A stretch of DNA of 64,000 bases from Massilia sp. Bi118. GTDB lineage: Bacteria > Pseudomonadota > Gammaproteobacteria > Burkholderiales > Burkholderiaceae_D. The notes below the pieces were generated by a model. That model searched no databases and had not been told where the DNA came from. It saw only the letters and a program-made list of their open reading frames with translations. Made by a program: the position numbers and the translations under genes. This document shows, piece by piece, positions 25,954 to 36,250 of this stretch. The stretch lies in contig NZ_CAKKMV010000006.1 of assembly GCF_918697865.1 (NCBI RefSeq), positions 62,001 to 126,000 of the forward strand. Reading direction: 5' to 3'. Every line of letters starts with the position of its first letter. The stretch's first letter is position 1.

Positions 25954-26280
25954 TTAGCGGATCACCGTGTCGTTCTTCACGGATTTCACGCCCTTCACGC
26001 CGCGCGCGAGTTCGACAGCCTTCTGGGCGCTTTCGCGCGAGTCGACGAAACCGCTCAGCTGGACCGTACCCTTGAACGTTTCCACCTGAACCTGGGTTGC
26101 CTTGACGGTCGGATCGGCGGCGAAGGCTGCCTTCACCTTGCCGGTAATCATCGAGTCATCGATGTATTCGCCGGTGCCTTCGCGGGTGGCAGTCGGGGCG
26201 CAGGCAACCACCGATACCAGCATGGCGCCAGCGATGACAGATTGGGCAATAGCGATCTGGAAACGACGAGTAAAAGCCAT
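25954..26280 (-). CDS. BON-domain lipoprotein-like stress protein
   Basis: Encodes 108 aa. The N-terminal hydrophobic segment ends at VSVVAC, a possible lipobox, followed by one BON domain (VKAAFAADPTVKATQVQVETF, VQLSGFVDSRE, VKNDTVIR). It resembles the OsmY-type periplasmic proteins induced by envelope or osmotic stress. It is a single-gene unit; the next gene on this strand is 93 bases upstream. Confidence 0.85.
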   Translation of the reverse strand: MAFTRRFQIAIAQSVIAGAMLVSVVACAPTATREGTGEYIDDSMITGKVKAAFAADPTVKATQVQVETFKGTVQLSGFVDSRESAQKAVELARGVKGVKSVKNDTVIR

Positions 26281-26373
26281 GGCAGTTCTCCCGAATTGGT
26301 TGAGATTTTTATTATTCCCAATTTCGGTGTAGACCGGCGCTCGATACTGTTGTGAAAACGATACCGTTCCCGT

Positions 26374-27474
26374 TCAGGGAGCTCCCGTTGCGCTTGCCTG
26401 CCCTGCCGGGACGGCGCTCGCGCGGCTGGCAATCAATCCGGCCGACAGGTCGCGCCCGATCACCAAGCGCAGGTTGGCGCGGCCGGCCTTGCTGACCTCG
26501 ACCGGCTTGCCGGCGCCGAAACGCTCGGCCAACCGCTCGGCCACGCCGCGGAAGGCCGGCTGGTACTCGACGCGGGTCTGGCGCACAGCGAAACCCTTCT
26601 CGTTGGTCAGCCGTACCACCTTCAGGTCGGCATCGCGCAGCTGGCGCGACATCAGCCGCGCAAGGCCCTGGCGCCCGTTGCCGTTGCTGATCTCGAGCGC
26701 GGCGACGATGACCGGATCCCGGTTTTCTTTCGGCAGCTGCGGCGCGGGCAGCCTGGCCGCCGGCGCCGGCGGCGTGCCGCGCGAAGGCACCACGCGGCGC
26801 AGTTCGAGCATGCCGTTCTGCCTGGTGGTGACTTCGACGAAGGCCCAGTCCTGGTCCGGCCGCTGCGGCGTTTTCACGGCCTGTTCGATGGCGGGCAGCC
26901 TGGTGCCACCGTCGGCGGCGGCGTAATCGGCGCGGAAGTCGTGCTCGCGCAGGGCGCTGGCCTGGCGCAGCATCTGCCCGGCGCGCTCATCCTGGCCGAG
27001 CTGCTGCAGGGTCTCGCCGAGGCGCTGCCAGGTACGGTGGTTGAGCGGGTCGAGCAGGCAGGCTTTTTCCAGCGCGACCAGGGCTTCATCGTATTGGCCG
27101 TTGAGGAAATAGGCATGGCCGAGGTTCCCGAACAGGTAGGCGGTGCCGGCGCCCGAGGCCATCGTGGCGCCGCGCGTGAGCTCGCGCCAGATCGGGATCG
27201 CTTTCGCGAAATCGCGCTGCTCGGCGTAGGCGGTCGCCAGGCCGTTGCGTGCGTTCACGTGGGTCGCATCCGCCTGCAGCGCCTGCTGGTAGGCCGCGAT
27301 CGCATCGTCGTAGCGGCGCCCCAGGTGCAGGTTGCGGCCGCGCAGGTAGTGCTCGTCGGCGGCTGCGACGGCGGCCTGCGGCGCTTCATGCCGCAGGTAA
27401 GGACTGCCGCAGGCCACCAGCAGGACGCCGCTGCACAGCAGGGGCAAGGTACGGGTCAGGATTCGGGTACGCAT
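26374..27474 (-). CDS. TPR/LytR_C-domain lipoprotein of the Tad locus
   Basis: Encodes a 366-aa lipoprotein (lipobox near GVLLVACGS) with three TPR-like units (about residues 35-185) and a C-terminal LytR_C-like domain (about 255-345, VAALEISNGNGRQGLARLM). Homologous proteins end many betaproteobacterial tad operons and are thought to act at the outer membrane, as TadD does. It follows tadC by 18 bases and is the last gene of the main Tad cluster. Confidence 0.8.
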   Translation of the reverse strand: MRTRILTRTLPLLCSGVLLVACGSPYLRHEAPQAAVAAADEHYLRGRNLHLGRRYDDAIAAYQQALQADATHVNARNGLATAYAEQRDFAKAIPIWRELTRGATMASGAGTAYLFGNLGHAYFLNGQYDEALVALEKACLLDPLNHRTWQRLGETLQQLGQDERAGQMLRQASALREHDFRADYAAADGGTRLPAIEQAVKTPQRPDQDWAFVEVTTRQNGMLELRRVVPSRGTPPAPAARLPAPQLPKENRDPVIVAALEISNGNGRQGLARLMSRQLRDADLKVVRLTNEKGFAVRQTRVEYQPAFRGVAERLAERFGAGKPVEVSKAGRANLRLVIGRDLSAGLIASRASAVPAGQASATGAP

Positions 27475-27492
27475 GACACTCTCCGCGAAAGA

Positions 27493-28434
27493 TCATTGAT
27501 TACTGCCGATACTGCCGAAGATGCTCGATAGCTGAATCACGGCGGGGCCGAGCAGGACCATCAGCAAGGTCGGGAAGATGCAGAAGATGAGCGGGAACAG
27601 CAGTTTCAGGCCGATCTTGGCGGCCGCTTCCTCGGCGATCACGCGGCGCTTGTTGCGCAGATTTTCCGAGTACACGCGCAGGGCGTCGCCGATGCTGGTG
27701 CCGAAACGCTCGGACTGGATCAGCATCGCGACGAGCGAGTCAACGTCGTCCAGGCCGATCCGCAAGGCGAAGTTGCGCAAGGCTTTCTCCTTGCTGAAGC
27801 CGGCGCGCATTTCCATCAGCACCAGCTGCAGTTCCTGCGCCAGGGTCACGCTCTTGATGTGGATTTCGGCCGCCACCTTCACCAGCGCGCGCTCCAGGCT
27901 CAGGCCCGCTTCCACGCAGACGGTCAGCAGGTCGAGCGCATCGGGGATGGTCTCGAAGATCTCGCGTTTGCGGCGCTTGATGATGCGGGCCAGGACCGCA
28001 TTCGGCAGGTAGTAGCCGCAGGACGCCGCCAGCAGCAGCAGGAACATTATCGAGGTGCCGTCCGGGACGGCGGGAAGGAAGGCGATGCCGATGCCGGCCA
28101 GCGCAGGCAGAACCAGCGCCAGCACGGTTTTCGAGGCGAAGTAGAGCGCCGGCGTGGACGGGTTGCGCCATCCGGCATTCATGAAGCGGGCGCGCAGGGC
28201 CGACTTCTCCCACCCTTCGTCCGGCACCGACAGCTTGGTCAGCGGGCGTACGGCGCGCACCACCTGTTCGACCCAGCCGCGGCGGCGATCCGCAGCGTCG
28301 GTGTCCGGGCGGGCCGTGGAATCCGCCAGGCGCGCGCGCAGGGTGCCGGGCGCGAACAGCATCATGCCCAGCCATACCAGGCCGCAGGCAATCGCGAACA
28401 CGATCAGCAGAAAAAACAACTGTGCGCTAGTCAT
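27493..28434 (-). CDS. tadC: Flp pilus inner-membrane platform protein TadC
   Basis: Encodes 313 aa of the type II/IV secretion F-domain family. It has an N-terminal membrane segment, LTVCVEAGLSLERALVKVA around the F domain, ERFGTSIGDALRVYSENLR, and two C-terminal membrane helices. With TadB it forms the inner-membrane platform on which TadA acts. It is 10 bases downstream of tadB. Confidence 0.92.
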   Translation of the reverse strand: MTSAQLFFLLIVFAIACGLVWLGMMLFAPGTLRARLADSTARPDTDAADRRRGWVEQVVRAVRPLTKLSVPDEGWEKSALRARFMNAGWRNPSTPALYFASKTVLALVLPALAGIGIAFLPAVPDGTSIMFLLLLAASCGYYLPNAVLARIIKRRKREIFETIPDALDLLTVCVEAGLSLERALVKVAAEIHIKSVTLAQELQLVLMEMRAGFSKEKALRNFALRIGLDDVDSLVAMLIQSERFGTSIGDALRVYSENLRNKRRVIAEEAAAKIGLKLLFPLIFCIFPTLLMVLLGPAVIQLSSIFGSIGSNQ

Positions 28435-28444
28435 CGATGCCTCC

Positions 28445-29422
28445 TCAGATGCGGATACGGATTACCTTGCGCAGCCATATCACGCCGAAGACGATCATCA
28501 CCAGCGCGTACCACAGCATCCGGTTTCCGGTCGGATCGGCCCAGAGCGGCTTGATGTAACCGGGATTGATCAGCAACAGCACACCGGTCACCACGAACGG
28601 CAGCAGTCCCAGGATCCAGGCCGACATCCTGCCTTCGGCCGATAGCACCCGCACCTGGGCCGCCAGCTTCAGGCGGCCGCGGATGATCTGGCTGATGTTG
28701 CCGAGGATTTCGGCCAGGTTGCCGCCCGTCTCGCGCTGGATCAGGATCGCGATGACCAGGTAGCGCAGGTCGGTCAGGGGAATCCGCGCCGCCAGGTTGT
28801 GCAGCGCTTCGCTCATCGGCACGCCGTAGTTGATCTCCTCGCGCGCGATACGGAATTCGCCGCTGAGCGGTTCCGGCAGCTCGTTGCCGACGATTTGCAG
28901 CACGTTGGTGAACGAATGGCCGGCGCGCAGAGCGCGGGCGATGAAGTCGGCCGCTTCCGGCAGCTGCTCTTCGATGCGTGCAAGGCGCCGCGCGCGCGCG
29001 CGCCGCGCCAGCACCAGCGGGATCAACGAAAACAGGAGTGCGATGCCGGCGCGCAGCGCCAGCGGCAGGGGCCATTGCGTGACCAGGAAAGCACCCGCCA
29101 GCAGCGCGGCGCCCGACCACAACAGGAAGGTCTCGACCGACCATTTCAGTCCGGACTGCACCAGCAGCTGGTCGATGCGGTGCGCGAACACGGCGCGGTG
29201 CAGCAGCTGGTCGGCCAGATCGTGGCGGCTGAAGCGGCGCTGTTTCAGGATCGAGATGCGTTCACCCGTGCGGCCGGCGCCGCCGGACATGAGCTGCAGG
29301 CGGCGCGCCACGCGCTGCGCCGCCGCGCCGTGGGCGCCGACCCACCACAGATAGAAGCCTTCGATGCCGAGGATGATGGCAGCGAACAGGAACACCGCGA
29401 AAGCATAGAAAAGGATATCCAT
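28445..29422 (-). CDS. tadB: Flp pilus inner-membrane platform protein TadB
   Basis: Encodes 325 aa with N-terminal membrane segments, an F domain (LRAGHSFTNVLQIVGNELPEPL; LVIAILIQRETGGNLAEIL) and C-terminal helices ending in VIRIRI. It pairs with TadC. It is located 18 bases after tadA and 10 before tadC, in the usual order. Confidence 0.92.
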   Translation of the reverse strand: MDILFYAFAVFLFAAIILGIEGFYLWWVGAHGAAAQRVARRLQLMSGGAGRTGERISILKQRRFSRHDLADQLLHRAVFAHRIDQLLVQSGLKWSVETFLLWSGAALLAGAFLVTQWPLPLALRAGIALLFSLIPLVLARRARARRLARIEEQLPEAADFIARALRAGHSFTNVLQIVGNELPEPLSGEFRIAREEINYGVPMSEALHNLAARIPLTDLRYLVIAILIQRETGGNLAEILGNISQIIRGRLKLAAQVRVLSAEGRMSAWILGLLPFVVTGVLLLINPGYIKPLWADPTGNRMLWYALVMIVFGVIWLRKVIRIRI

Positions 29423-29440
29423 GCGAGATTCCCCTCGCGC

Positions 29441-30787
29441 CTAGGTGAAGATCCGGTCGGGGTCGAAGGTGTCCTCGGGCACCGGCGCGCCGAACATCTT
29501 GAGACGCTCTGCGAAGCGCGGGCGCACGCCGGTTGCGCAAAAGTGGCCCAGCACCTTGCCGTCGGCGTCGACACCGGTCTGCTCGAAGCGGAAGATCTCT
29601 TGCATCGAGATGATGTCGCCTTCCATGCCAGTGATCTCCTGCATGCTCACCACCTTGCGGGTGCCGTCGGTCAGGCGCGAAGCCTGCAGGACCACGGTGA
29701 TGGCCGAGCAGATCTGCTGGCGGATCGCGCGCGGGGTCAGGCTCACGCCCGCCATGCCGACCATGTTCTCCAGGCGCGCCAGGGCGTCGCGCGGCGTGTT
29801 CGCGTGGATCGTCGCGAGCGAGCCTTCGTGGCCGGTGTTCATCGCCTGCAGCATGTCCATCGCTTCCGCGCCGCGCACCTCGCCAAGGATGATGCGGTCG
29901 GGCCGCATCCGCAGCGAGTTGCGCACCAGGGCGCGCTGCGTGACCTCACCCTTGCCTTCGATGTTGGGCGGCCGGGTCTCGAGGCGCACCACGTGCGGCT
30001 GGCGCAGCTGCAGCTCGGCGGCGTCCTCGATGGTGACAATGCGCTCGTTGCCGGGGATGAAGCCGGAGATCAGATTCAGCAGCGTGGTCTTGCCGCTGCC
30101 GGTACCGCCCGAGATCAGGATGTTGACCTTGGCAATGCCGAGGCTCTCGAGCACCTTGATCATCGGTGGCGTCACGCTTTTCAGGTCGAGCAGGTTCTGC
30201 ACCGTCAGCGGGGTCGCGCCGAAACGCCGGATCGAGACCAGCGGGCCGTCGACCGCGAGCGGTGGGATGATGGCGTTGACGCGCGAACCGTCCGGCAGGC
30301 GCGCATCGACCATCGGGCTCGATTCGTCGACGCGGCGGCCCACGCGCGAGACGATCTTCTCGATGATCTTCATCAGGTGGGCATTGTCGTGGAAGGTCAC
30401 CTCGGTGAGTTCCAGGCGACCGCGCCGCTCGACGTAGACCTTGTTGCAGGTGTTAACCAGGATATCGGAAATGCTCGGGTCGTTCAGGAGCGGCTCGAGT
30501 GGGCCGAAGCCGAGCATTTCGTGCTGGATGTCGAGCACCAGGTGGTGCCGCTCCTGCTGGTTCAGCACGATCCGTTCTTCTTCGATGATGCGCTGGACCA
30601 GCAGCGCCAGCTCGTGCTTGAACTGCTCGCTGGTCAGGCGCTTCAGGCGCTCCAGATCGATCCGGTCGAGGATCATCTGGTGCATGGTCTTCTTCAGCTC
30701 CTGATACGCCTGTTGCGCCACTTCCGGCAGGTGGTTGTGATGCTGGCGTTCCTCGTCGGCTCCGGACAATCGCTCGCGCAGGGACAT
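29441..30787 (-). CDS. tadA: Flp pilus assembly ATPase TadA/CpaF
   Basis: Encodes a 448-aa cytoplasmic secretion ATPase that powers pilus assembly. Walker A is [12 protein letters not shown], the Asp box and Walker B are within [16 protein letters not shown], and the His box [12 protein letters not shown] follows. N-terminal residues 1-100 form the variable helical domain. It lies between tadZ and tadB. Confidence 0.96.
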   Translation of the reverse strand: MSLRERLSGADEERQHHNHLPEVAQQAYQELKKTMHQMILDRIDLERLKRLTSEQFKHELALLVQRIIEEERIVLNQQERHHLVLDIQHEMLGFGPLEPLLNDPSISDILVNTCNKVYVERRGRLELTEVTFHDNAHLMKIIEKIVSRVGRRVDESSPMVDARLPDGSRVNAIIPPLAVDGPLVSIRRFGATPLTVQNLLDLKSVTPPMIKVLESLGIAKVNILISGGTGSGKTTLLNLISGFIPGNERIVTIEDAAELQLRQPHVVRLETRPPNIEGKGEVTQRALVRNSLRMRPDRIILGEVRGAEAMDMLQAMNTGHEGSLATIHANTPRDALARLENMVGMAGVSLTPRAIRQQICSAITVVLQASRLTDGTRKVVSMQEITGMEGDIISMQEIFRFEQTGVDADGKVLGHFCATGVRPRFAERLKMFGAPVPEDTFDPDRIFT

Positions 30788-30807
30788 GGGATCGGCTCCT
30801 TCAAAGT

Positions 30808-31983
30808 TCAGTCATCGCCTTCGCCGCGGCCGAACAAACGGTCGAGCAGGCCCTTGGTTTCGGTCACGCGGCGCGCGGTCACCACTTCGACCAGGTCGGC
30901 CAGGCTGCGCGCGGCGGCGCTGCCGCGCGCCAGCTGCAGCACGGGAATGCCCTGGTTGACCGAATCGGTGACCGCCACGTAATCGTTGGGGACGGTATGC
31001 AGCACTTCGGCGCCGAGCGCCGCATGCAGGTCCTGCAGGCGCAGGCGCCCGCCCTTCTCGTAACGGTTCACGATCAGGCGGATGTTGTCGGTGATGTAGC
31101 CGAGCGAGCGGAAGATGTCCAGCAGGCGCCGGGCGTCGCGGATGTCGGGCAGCGCCAGCTGCAGCACAGGATAGATCGCATCGGTGCTGTCGAGCGCGCG
31201 CAGCGACACGGCGTCGATCTGGCGGCCGACGTCGAGCAGGATGTAGTCGTAATGCTGGCGCGCGACGCGCAGGATGGTGTCGATGTGCTCGGGCTTCGCC
31301 TCGGTCGTCTGCCCTGGGTCGTCGGCAGCGGCCAGCACGCCGAAGCCGGGCGCCACGTGCACCAGGCAGGATTCGAGGAAGGGACCATCGATGCGGGCGA
31401 TCTGCCGGCATACGTCCGACAGCGTCATGGCCGGCTTCTGGTCGGACAGGTACAGGGTGGCGTCGCCGAACTGGCGATGCAGGTCGATCAGCAGCACTTT
31501 CTTGTCGGCCAGCGTGGCCAGCGCATAGCCGAAATTGGTCGAGATGAAGGTCGCGCCACTGCCGCCCTTGCAGGCGATGAAGGCGAGTACTTTACCGTCA
31601 CGCAGCGACGCCACCCCTGCGCTGGCGGCGATGCGGTCGATCGCTTCGTGCAGCGCACGGTGCACCAGCGGCAGTTGCAGCACCTCGCGCACGCCCGCAC
31701 GCATGGCGCGAATCAGCAGTTCGGGGTGGTGGTTATCGGTCAGCAGCATGAAATGCGCTGCCGCGTAATGGCGGGTCAGGCGCTCGAGCAGATCGCCATC
31801 GGCGGCCTCGGCTTCGCTGGTGTCGACGATGACGAGGCTGGGGGCATCAACGAGCGGGCGGTCGAGCGCGTCGCGCAGGCTGGCGCGGCTGGCCGCGACA
31901 TTCAGCGGCGGCACGCGCGCTGCGCCTTGGGAGGCGATCTCCGCGTAAAGCTGGGTGTCGCGGCTGATCAGCAGGGCTTTCAT
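30808..31983 (-). CDS. tadZ: Pilus localisation protein TadZ/CpaE
   Basis: Encodes 391 aa: an N-terminal receiver-like domain (residues 1-130) and a ParA/MinD-like ATPase domain with an atypical Walker [10 protein letters not shown], in which the usual GKT is replaced by GAT. That deviation is typical of TadZ, which marks the pilus site at the cell pole. It is 20 bases upstream of tadA. Confidence 0.92.
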   Translation of the reverse strand: MKALLISRDTQLYAEIASQGAARVPPLNVAASRASLRDALDRPLVDAPSLVIVDTSEAEAADGDLLERLTRHYAAAHFMLLTDNHHPELLIRAMRAGVREVLQLPLVHRALHEAIDRIAASAGVASLRDGKVLAFIACKGGSGATFISTNFGYALATLADKKVLLIDLHRQFGDATLYLSDQKPAMTLSDVCRQIARIDGPFLESCLVHVAPGFGVLAAADDPGQTTEAKPEHIDTILRVARQHYDYILLDVGRQIDAVSLRALDSTDAIYPVLQLALPDIRDARRLLDIFRSLGYITDNIRLIVNRYEKGGRLRLQDLHAALGAEVLHTVPNDYVAVTDSVNQGIPVLQLARGSAAARSLADLVEVVTARRVTETKGLLDRLFGRGEGDD

Positions 31984-32064
31984 TGGGTTCCTCGGGACGG
32001 CAATCGGTCGGTTCCATGTCGGGTGGGGGCGGCGCGCACTGGAGCCAGTCAGGCAAGCGCTGCA

Positions 32065-32343
32065 TCATTTGGCGCCGCTCGCGCCGATCAGCAGTTGCAG
32101 GGGCTTGGAGTCGGGTTCCTTGAACGACCGCTGATAGTGCTCGCGAGCCGCGAGTGCGGTCTTGCCGTCCACGCCGGAAGCGGGATTGGCGTTCGCCGCT
32201 GCGGCCGGGTCGATGACCTGGGCCGCCAGGTTGGCGCGCACCGAGCCCCCGAAGTGGTCCTCGAAGCGCGGGGCCGAGCTGCAGCCCTGTAGCAGCAGGG
32301 CTGTCAACGCCGCTGCCCCGAGTCGATTGCGTGTGATGGGCAT
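32065..32343 (-). CDS. Small lipoprotein of the Tad locus
   Basis: Encodes 92 aa with signal peptide and lipobox (ALLLQGCSS), followed by GGSVRANLAAQVIDP and AAREHYQRSF. Short lipoproteins with the GSVRANLAAQVIDP pattern recur between the secretin and TadZ genes of Tad loci and may help the secretin reach the outer membrane, by analogy with CpaD or pilotins. It lies 9 bases after the secretin gene. The role is inferred. Confidence 0.75.
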   Translation of the reverse strand: MPITRNRLGAAALTALLLQGCSSAPRFEDHFGGSVRANLAAQVIDPAAAANANPASGVDGKTALAAREHYQRSFKEPDSKPLQLLIGASGAK

Positions 32344-32352
32344 TGCTTCCTC

Positions 32353-33912
32353 CTATTTCAGTTCGAAGCCGCCGGCGCTTTGCGACGGGCGCTGGCCCGG
32401 CGCCGGAGCCGATGCCGCGGCGGTACTGACTTCCGGCGCCGGGGCGTCCAGGCGACCGCCGAGCATCATCGCACCGCGCGACGGTATGCCCACTTTGTCG
32501 GTCGGCAGTTCGTAGCCGGGACCCTGCAGCGGCTTGACCAGGTGGGCGGTGATCACGAACACCAGTTCGGTGCGGTCATGCTGGTAGTCGGTGCTGCGGA
32601 ACAGCGCCCCCAGCACGGGCACTTCGCCCAGGACCGGCAAGCCTTTCAGATTGGCGACCAGGTTGTTTTTTATCAGGCCGCCGATCACGAAGCTCTGGCC
32701 GTCGTACAACTGCACGGTGGTGCTGGCGCGGCGCGTGGTCACGACGGGCAGGATGGCGGCGCCGTTGAGGCCGGTGGCCGAAATGCCGATACCTTCGCGC
32801 GACAGTTCCGAGACCTCGGGCGCGACCCGCAGATTGATCCGCCCTCCTCCCAGCACCGTGGGGGTGAAACGGATGCCGACGCCGAATTCCTTCTCTTCCA
32901 GCGTCACGCGATTGTTATCCTGGGCCACCGGCACGTAGAACTTGCCGCCGGCGAGGAAGGTGCCTTCCTGGCCGCTGATCGCCATCACGTTCGGCTCGGC
33001 CAGCACGCGCACCAGGCTGTCCTCCTTCTCCGCATTGATGCTCACACCTTTCACACTGTTGCCAGTGACCTTGGCACCCTGCAGCGCACCGTGCGCACTG
33101 CCGGTGAGGAAGTTCGACAGCAGCTGCGCGCCCCAGCTGCCCGAGCCAAAGCGCCAGGCGGCGCCGGCCTCCAGGCGTTCGAGCAGCGATTTCGACACTT
33201 CGGCCACCTTCACTTCCAGTTGCACCTGCTGCGGCGCGTGGACGGTGAGCAGATTGATCACCCGTGCGTTCGAGGCGCCCGACTGGCTTGTGCTCGAGGC
33301 AGCGCCTCCGGCGGCGCCGTTCGCACCGCCGACGGTGCCGGGTGCAGCTTCGTCCTTGTCGGGCATCGCCAGCGGCCGCAGCGGCCGGCGCACGTAGGCG
33401 TTCGCCAGTTCGACCGCGCGCTCGACGACGCCAGCATCGCTCACGGCCCCGCTCAGGATCAGCGTATCGGCAGCGGCCAGTACCTTGATGTCGCGCTCTT
33501 CCGGCAGTGCGGCCTCCAGCGTGGCCCGTACGGCCGACGGGTCCATCGCCACCGTGATGTCGAGCATGTTGCAGACCCCGCTCTTGCCCTGCACGATCAT
33601 ATTGGTGGTGCCGATGTCGACGCCGGCGATGTACAGCGTATCCGGCGCCACCAGGATCGCCTGCACGACACCCGGATTACCGACGCTGCGGTGCTGGACC
33701 GCTTCCGGCAGGCGCATCAGCTGCGATTTGCCGACGTTCAGGGTCAGCTGGGCGGGCCGGGCGGCTTCACCCTGACAGCGCGGCCCGGGCTCGGAACGCA
33801 TGGCAGTCGGGTTGTCGTTCGCCTGCGCGGCGGTCTTGGCGGCGGCGAGCGCGGGCCCGGACGCGGCCAGGACCAAGCCGGCGAAGAGAATGCGGACGAT
33901 CGGCGTATGCAT
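32353..33912 (-). CDS. rcpA: Outer-membrane secretin RcpA/CpaC
   Basis: Encodes about 519 aa: signal peptide (MHTPIVRILFAGLVLAASG...), an N-terminal pilus-secretin domain (LNVGKSQLMRLPEAV), a BON-like region and a C-terminal secretin domain with VKVAEVSKSLLERL, GRINLRVAPEVSEL and LPVLGEVPVLGALFRS. It forms the outer-membrane pore for the Flp pilus. I prefer ATG 33912, preceded by GGAAG. ATG 33927 and an earlier start at 33996, which would overlap rcpC, are alternatives. Confidence 0.93.
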   Translation of the reverse strand: MHTPIVRILFAGLVLAASGPALAAAKTAAQANDNPTAMRSEPGPRCQGEAARPAQLTLNVGKSQLMRLPEAVQHRSVGNPGVVQAILVAPDTLYIAGVDIGTTNMIVQGKSGVCNMLDITVAMDPSAVRATLEAALPEERDIKVLAAADTLILSGAVSDAGVVERAVELANAYVRRPLRPLAMPDKDEAAPGTVGGANGAAGGAASSTSQSGASNARVINLLTVHAPQQVQLEVKVAEVSKSLLERLEAGAAWRFGSGSWGAQLLSNFLTGSAHGALQGAKVTGNSVKGVSINAEKEDSLVRVLAEPNVMAISGQEGTFLAGGKFYVPVAQDNNRVTLEEKEFGVGIRFTPTVLGGGRINLRVAPEVSELSREGIGISATGLNGAAILPVVTTRRASTTVQLYDGQSFVIGGLIKNNLVANLKGLPVLGEVPVLGALFRSTDYQHDRTELVFVITAHLVKPLQGPGYELPTDKVGIPSRGAMMLGGRLDAPAPEVSTAAASAPAPGQRPSQSAGGFELK

Positions 33913-33947
33913 CGGACTTCCGTTCATGGCAGCACCCAGGGATAGAT

Positions 33948-34796
33948 TCAGAAGCATTCCTGCGCCGAGCGCAGGCCATTGAGCACGGTGACGCAATCGC
34001 GCTCCACCTTGGCCGCGGTCTTGACAACCACCGGCACCTGGCGCACCACGACAACCGGTTTGGGCGCAGGCTTCGGCGGCGGCGCCGCTTCCGGCAACAG
34101 CGTCAGCTTGGTTGCGCCTTCGGTAGAAGCCGATTGCGGATCGACCTGGTTGCGCAGGGCCAGCGACAAGGTGCCCACGCTGCGCGCCAGGTCGAGCTTT
34201 TCGGCCTGCTCCGGCGTGACCTCGAGCGTGACCGCGTTGACCACCTTCGGCTTGGTTTCGTCGCGGTTGACTTCCTGGGCCACTGCCAGCACCAGGATCC
34301 GCTCCAGCACGATCTTCGAGATGTTCTGCTCGCGGGCGTTGGAGCCGGGAGGTACGTCTTTCTGCATGCTGACGATGATGTCCACGTAGTTGCCCGGGAG
34401 GGCGAAGCCGGCCACGCCGATCACGTCGTTGACGCGCACCGTGATGGCGCGCTTGCCCTCGGTGATCAGGGCCGACAGGCCGCCCAGGGTTCCGGCCGGT
34501 GCCAGCTTGGCTTCGCTGACCGGCTCACCCATCACCAGGTTGTTCTTGAGGACGCGGCCATTCAGCTTCTGCGGATCGGTGAATGCGCCCTTCGGCACAC
34601 TGTGCGCCGGCCAGTCGGCCAGCTTGAACATCTCCGGCGTCAGGCGCTGGCCGAGACTGATGTCGACGGCAGCAACGGTAATGCGCCCGGCCGAGGATCC
34701 CGGCTGGCTCAGAAGCCAGCGTGAGGCGAACACCACGGCTATGAGGCCGAACAGGATTGCGATGGCCATCATCGCAACGGCGCGCTTGTTCTTCAT
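33948..34796 (-). CDS. rcpC: Flp pilus assembly protein RcpC/CpaB
   Basis: Encodes 282 aa: an N-terminal membrane segment (about residues 6-28), a SAF domain (VAAVDISLGQRLTPEMFKLADWP), and the CpaB C-terminal region with GYVDI-type VDIIVSM and VTLEVTPEQAEKLDLARSVG. It probably stabilises the secretin. Its start codon abuts the stop of the upstream ATPase gene, implying coupling. Confidence 0.92.
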   Translation of the reverse strand: MKNKRAVAMMAIAILFGLIAVVFASRWLLSQPGSSAGRITVAAVDISLGQRLTPEMFKLADWPAHSVPKGAFTDPQKLNGRVLKNNLVMGEPVSEAKLAPAGTLGGLSALITEGKRAITVRVNDVIGVAGFALPGNYVDIIVSMQKDVPPGSNAREQNISKIVLERILVLAVAQEVNRDETKPKVVNAVTLEVTPEQAEKLDLARSVGTLSLALRNQVDPQSASTEGATKLTLLPEAAPPPKPAPKPVVVVRQVPVVVKTAAKVERDCVTVLNGLRSAQECF

Positions 34797-36152
34797 TTAT
34801 GCCTCCGCTTCGCAAGCGATGAACATGCTGCGCCAGGCCTGCTCGACCGACGCCGTGGTCAGGCGCGCGTCCTGCCCGGCGAGGCCGGCAAAGTCGGCGA
34901 TGCGGTCGAGCAGCTCGCCCGGATAGCAGGCCAGCAGCGCACGCCCGGACTGTACGTGCAGGCGCTCGATCAGGTGCTCGGCCGCAGTGTCGTCGTACTC
35001 GATGCGGCGCAGCCGGCACTGGCGGCGCAGCAGGGCGCGGTAAGCGGTGGCCGGCCAGGCCCCGATCTCGGCCTTGTAGCCGATCCGGCGCAAGGCCGCG
35101 TCGTCGAGGATGGCGCCGGGCGTCAGGTTGGTGGCGAACACCACGGCGGCGTCGAAGGGCACCGCCTCGGCCTGGCCGCCCTGCAGCGTCAGCTGGTCAA
35201 CGCCGGCGTCGAGCGGGCCGATGAAGCGGTTCAGGAGCTCGGCGGCCCCGATGCGCTGGCGGCCGACGTCGTCGATCACCAGCATGCCGTTGTTCGCCTG
35301 CAGGTGGGGCGGCGCATGATACAGGCCTTCTTCGGCGTCGTAGCGCAGGTCGAGCATCTCGCGTCCGAGCTCGGCGCCGACGTGCACCAGCGGACGCTGG
35401 CAGACGGTCCAGCGCGCATCGCAGCTGCGCCGTTCTTCCTGCTGGCGTGCGAGCGGGGGCGGCGCCACGTGCAGCGCCGGATCGTACAGGCGGATCACCT
35501 GACGGCCGACGAGCAATGCGTACGGCACCGCGATCGGTCCCGGCAGCAGCCGTCCGAGCTTGCCCGCGAGTTGGGTCTTGCCGCTGCCGGAGGGACCGTA
35601 CAGCAGCAGCGAACGGCGCGCGTACAAGGCGGCGCCCAGCATGTCGCGCGTGGCCGGTGCCAGGCCATCCTCACCCAATGCGGCGGCGAGCTGGGCCGAA
35701 GTAATGCGCGCGATATCCGCATGGCGCAGCGCCTGGCGCTCGACCATCGCACGATACGAAGCCAGCGTCACCGGAGTGGGTCCCACGTAGCAGCAACGCC
35801 CCAGGGCATCGGCGGCGGCGCGCTGTCCGATCGCCGTCAACTGGTACTGCATGTCGATGTCGGATTCGCCGCACCAAGCCACTTCCACCTGCTGTTCGGC
35901 GATCAGGGGATTCAGGACCTCGCGCAGTACGCTGATCGACAGCCGCAGCTTGCCTGCCAATACTGCCAGTTGTACCTTGCCGCTGGCCTGGATGGTCTTG
36001 AGCACCAGATCGGTCACAAAGCGCGGCTCCAGGCCGGTATCGCGCACAGTCTTGGCCTGGCGCGGCAGGATGGGCACGATGTCCGGTCCATCCGGCGGCA
36101 ACGCTTGCGCAGCACGCGCTGAAGCACTGTCTATCGATAGCGTTTCAATCAT
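34797..36152 (-). CDS. AAA-type ATPase of the Tad locus, role unknown
   Basis: Encodes a 451-aa cytoplasmic protein. Residues 40-130 resemble a winged-helix-like domain (VLKTIQASGKVQLAVLAGKL). An AAA+ module follows with Walker A GPSGSGKT (about 189-196), Walker B-like GMLVIDDVG and a sensor-like VVFATNLTP. It is not a standard Tad component, but similar genes occur in betaproteobacterial tad loci. It lies immediately upstream of rcpC with no gap and 98 bases after tadV, so it could control or remodel the machinery. The function is not known. Confidence 0.75.
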   Translation of the reverse strand: MIETLSIDSASARAAQALPPDGPDIVPILPRQAKTVRDTGLEPRFVTDLVLKTIQASGKVQLAVLAGKLRLSISVLREVLNPLIAEQQVEVAWCGESDIDMQYQLTAIGQRAAADALGRCCYVGPTPVTLASYRAMVERQALRHADIARITSAQLAAALGEDGLAPATRDMLGAALYARRSLLLYGPSGSGKTQLAGKLGRLLPGPIAVPYALLVGRQVIRLYDPALHVAPPPLARQQEERRSCDARWTVCQRPLVHVGAELGREMLDLRYDAEEGLYHAPPHLQANNGMLVIDDVGRQRIGAAELLNRFIGPLDAGVDQLTLQGGQAEAVPFDAAVVFATNLTPGAILDDAALRRIGYKAEIGAWPATAYRALLRRQCRLRRIEYDDTAAEHLIERLHVQSGRALLACYPGELLDRIADFAGLAGQDARLTTASVEQAWRSMFIACEAEA

Positions 36153-36250
36153 CGGAATCCCCTAAGAACTGCATGTTTTCCGAAATGTGTCGGAATTGAT
36201 TCTAGCGACCGGCTATCGGCCCGCCTTTGCGTTTTACCAAAAAGGCGGAC

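Noticed and set aside
28799-30982. 727-codon plus-strand frame opposite tadA and tadB
   Set aside because: Antisense artefact over two clear Tad genes.
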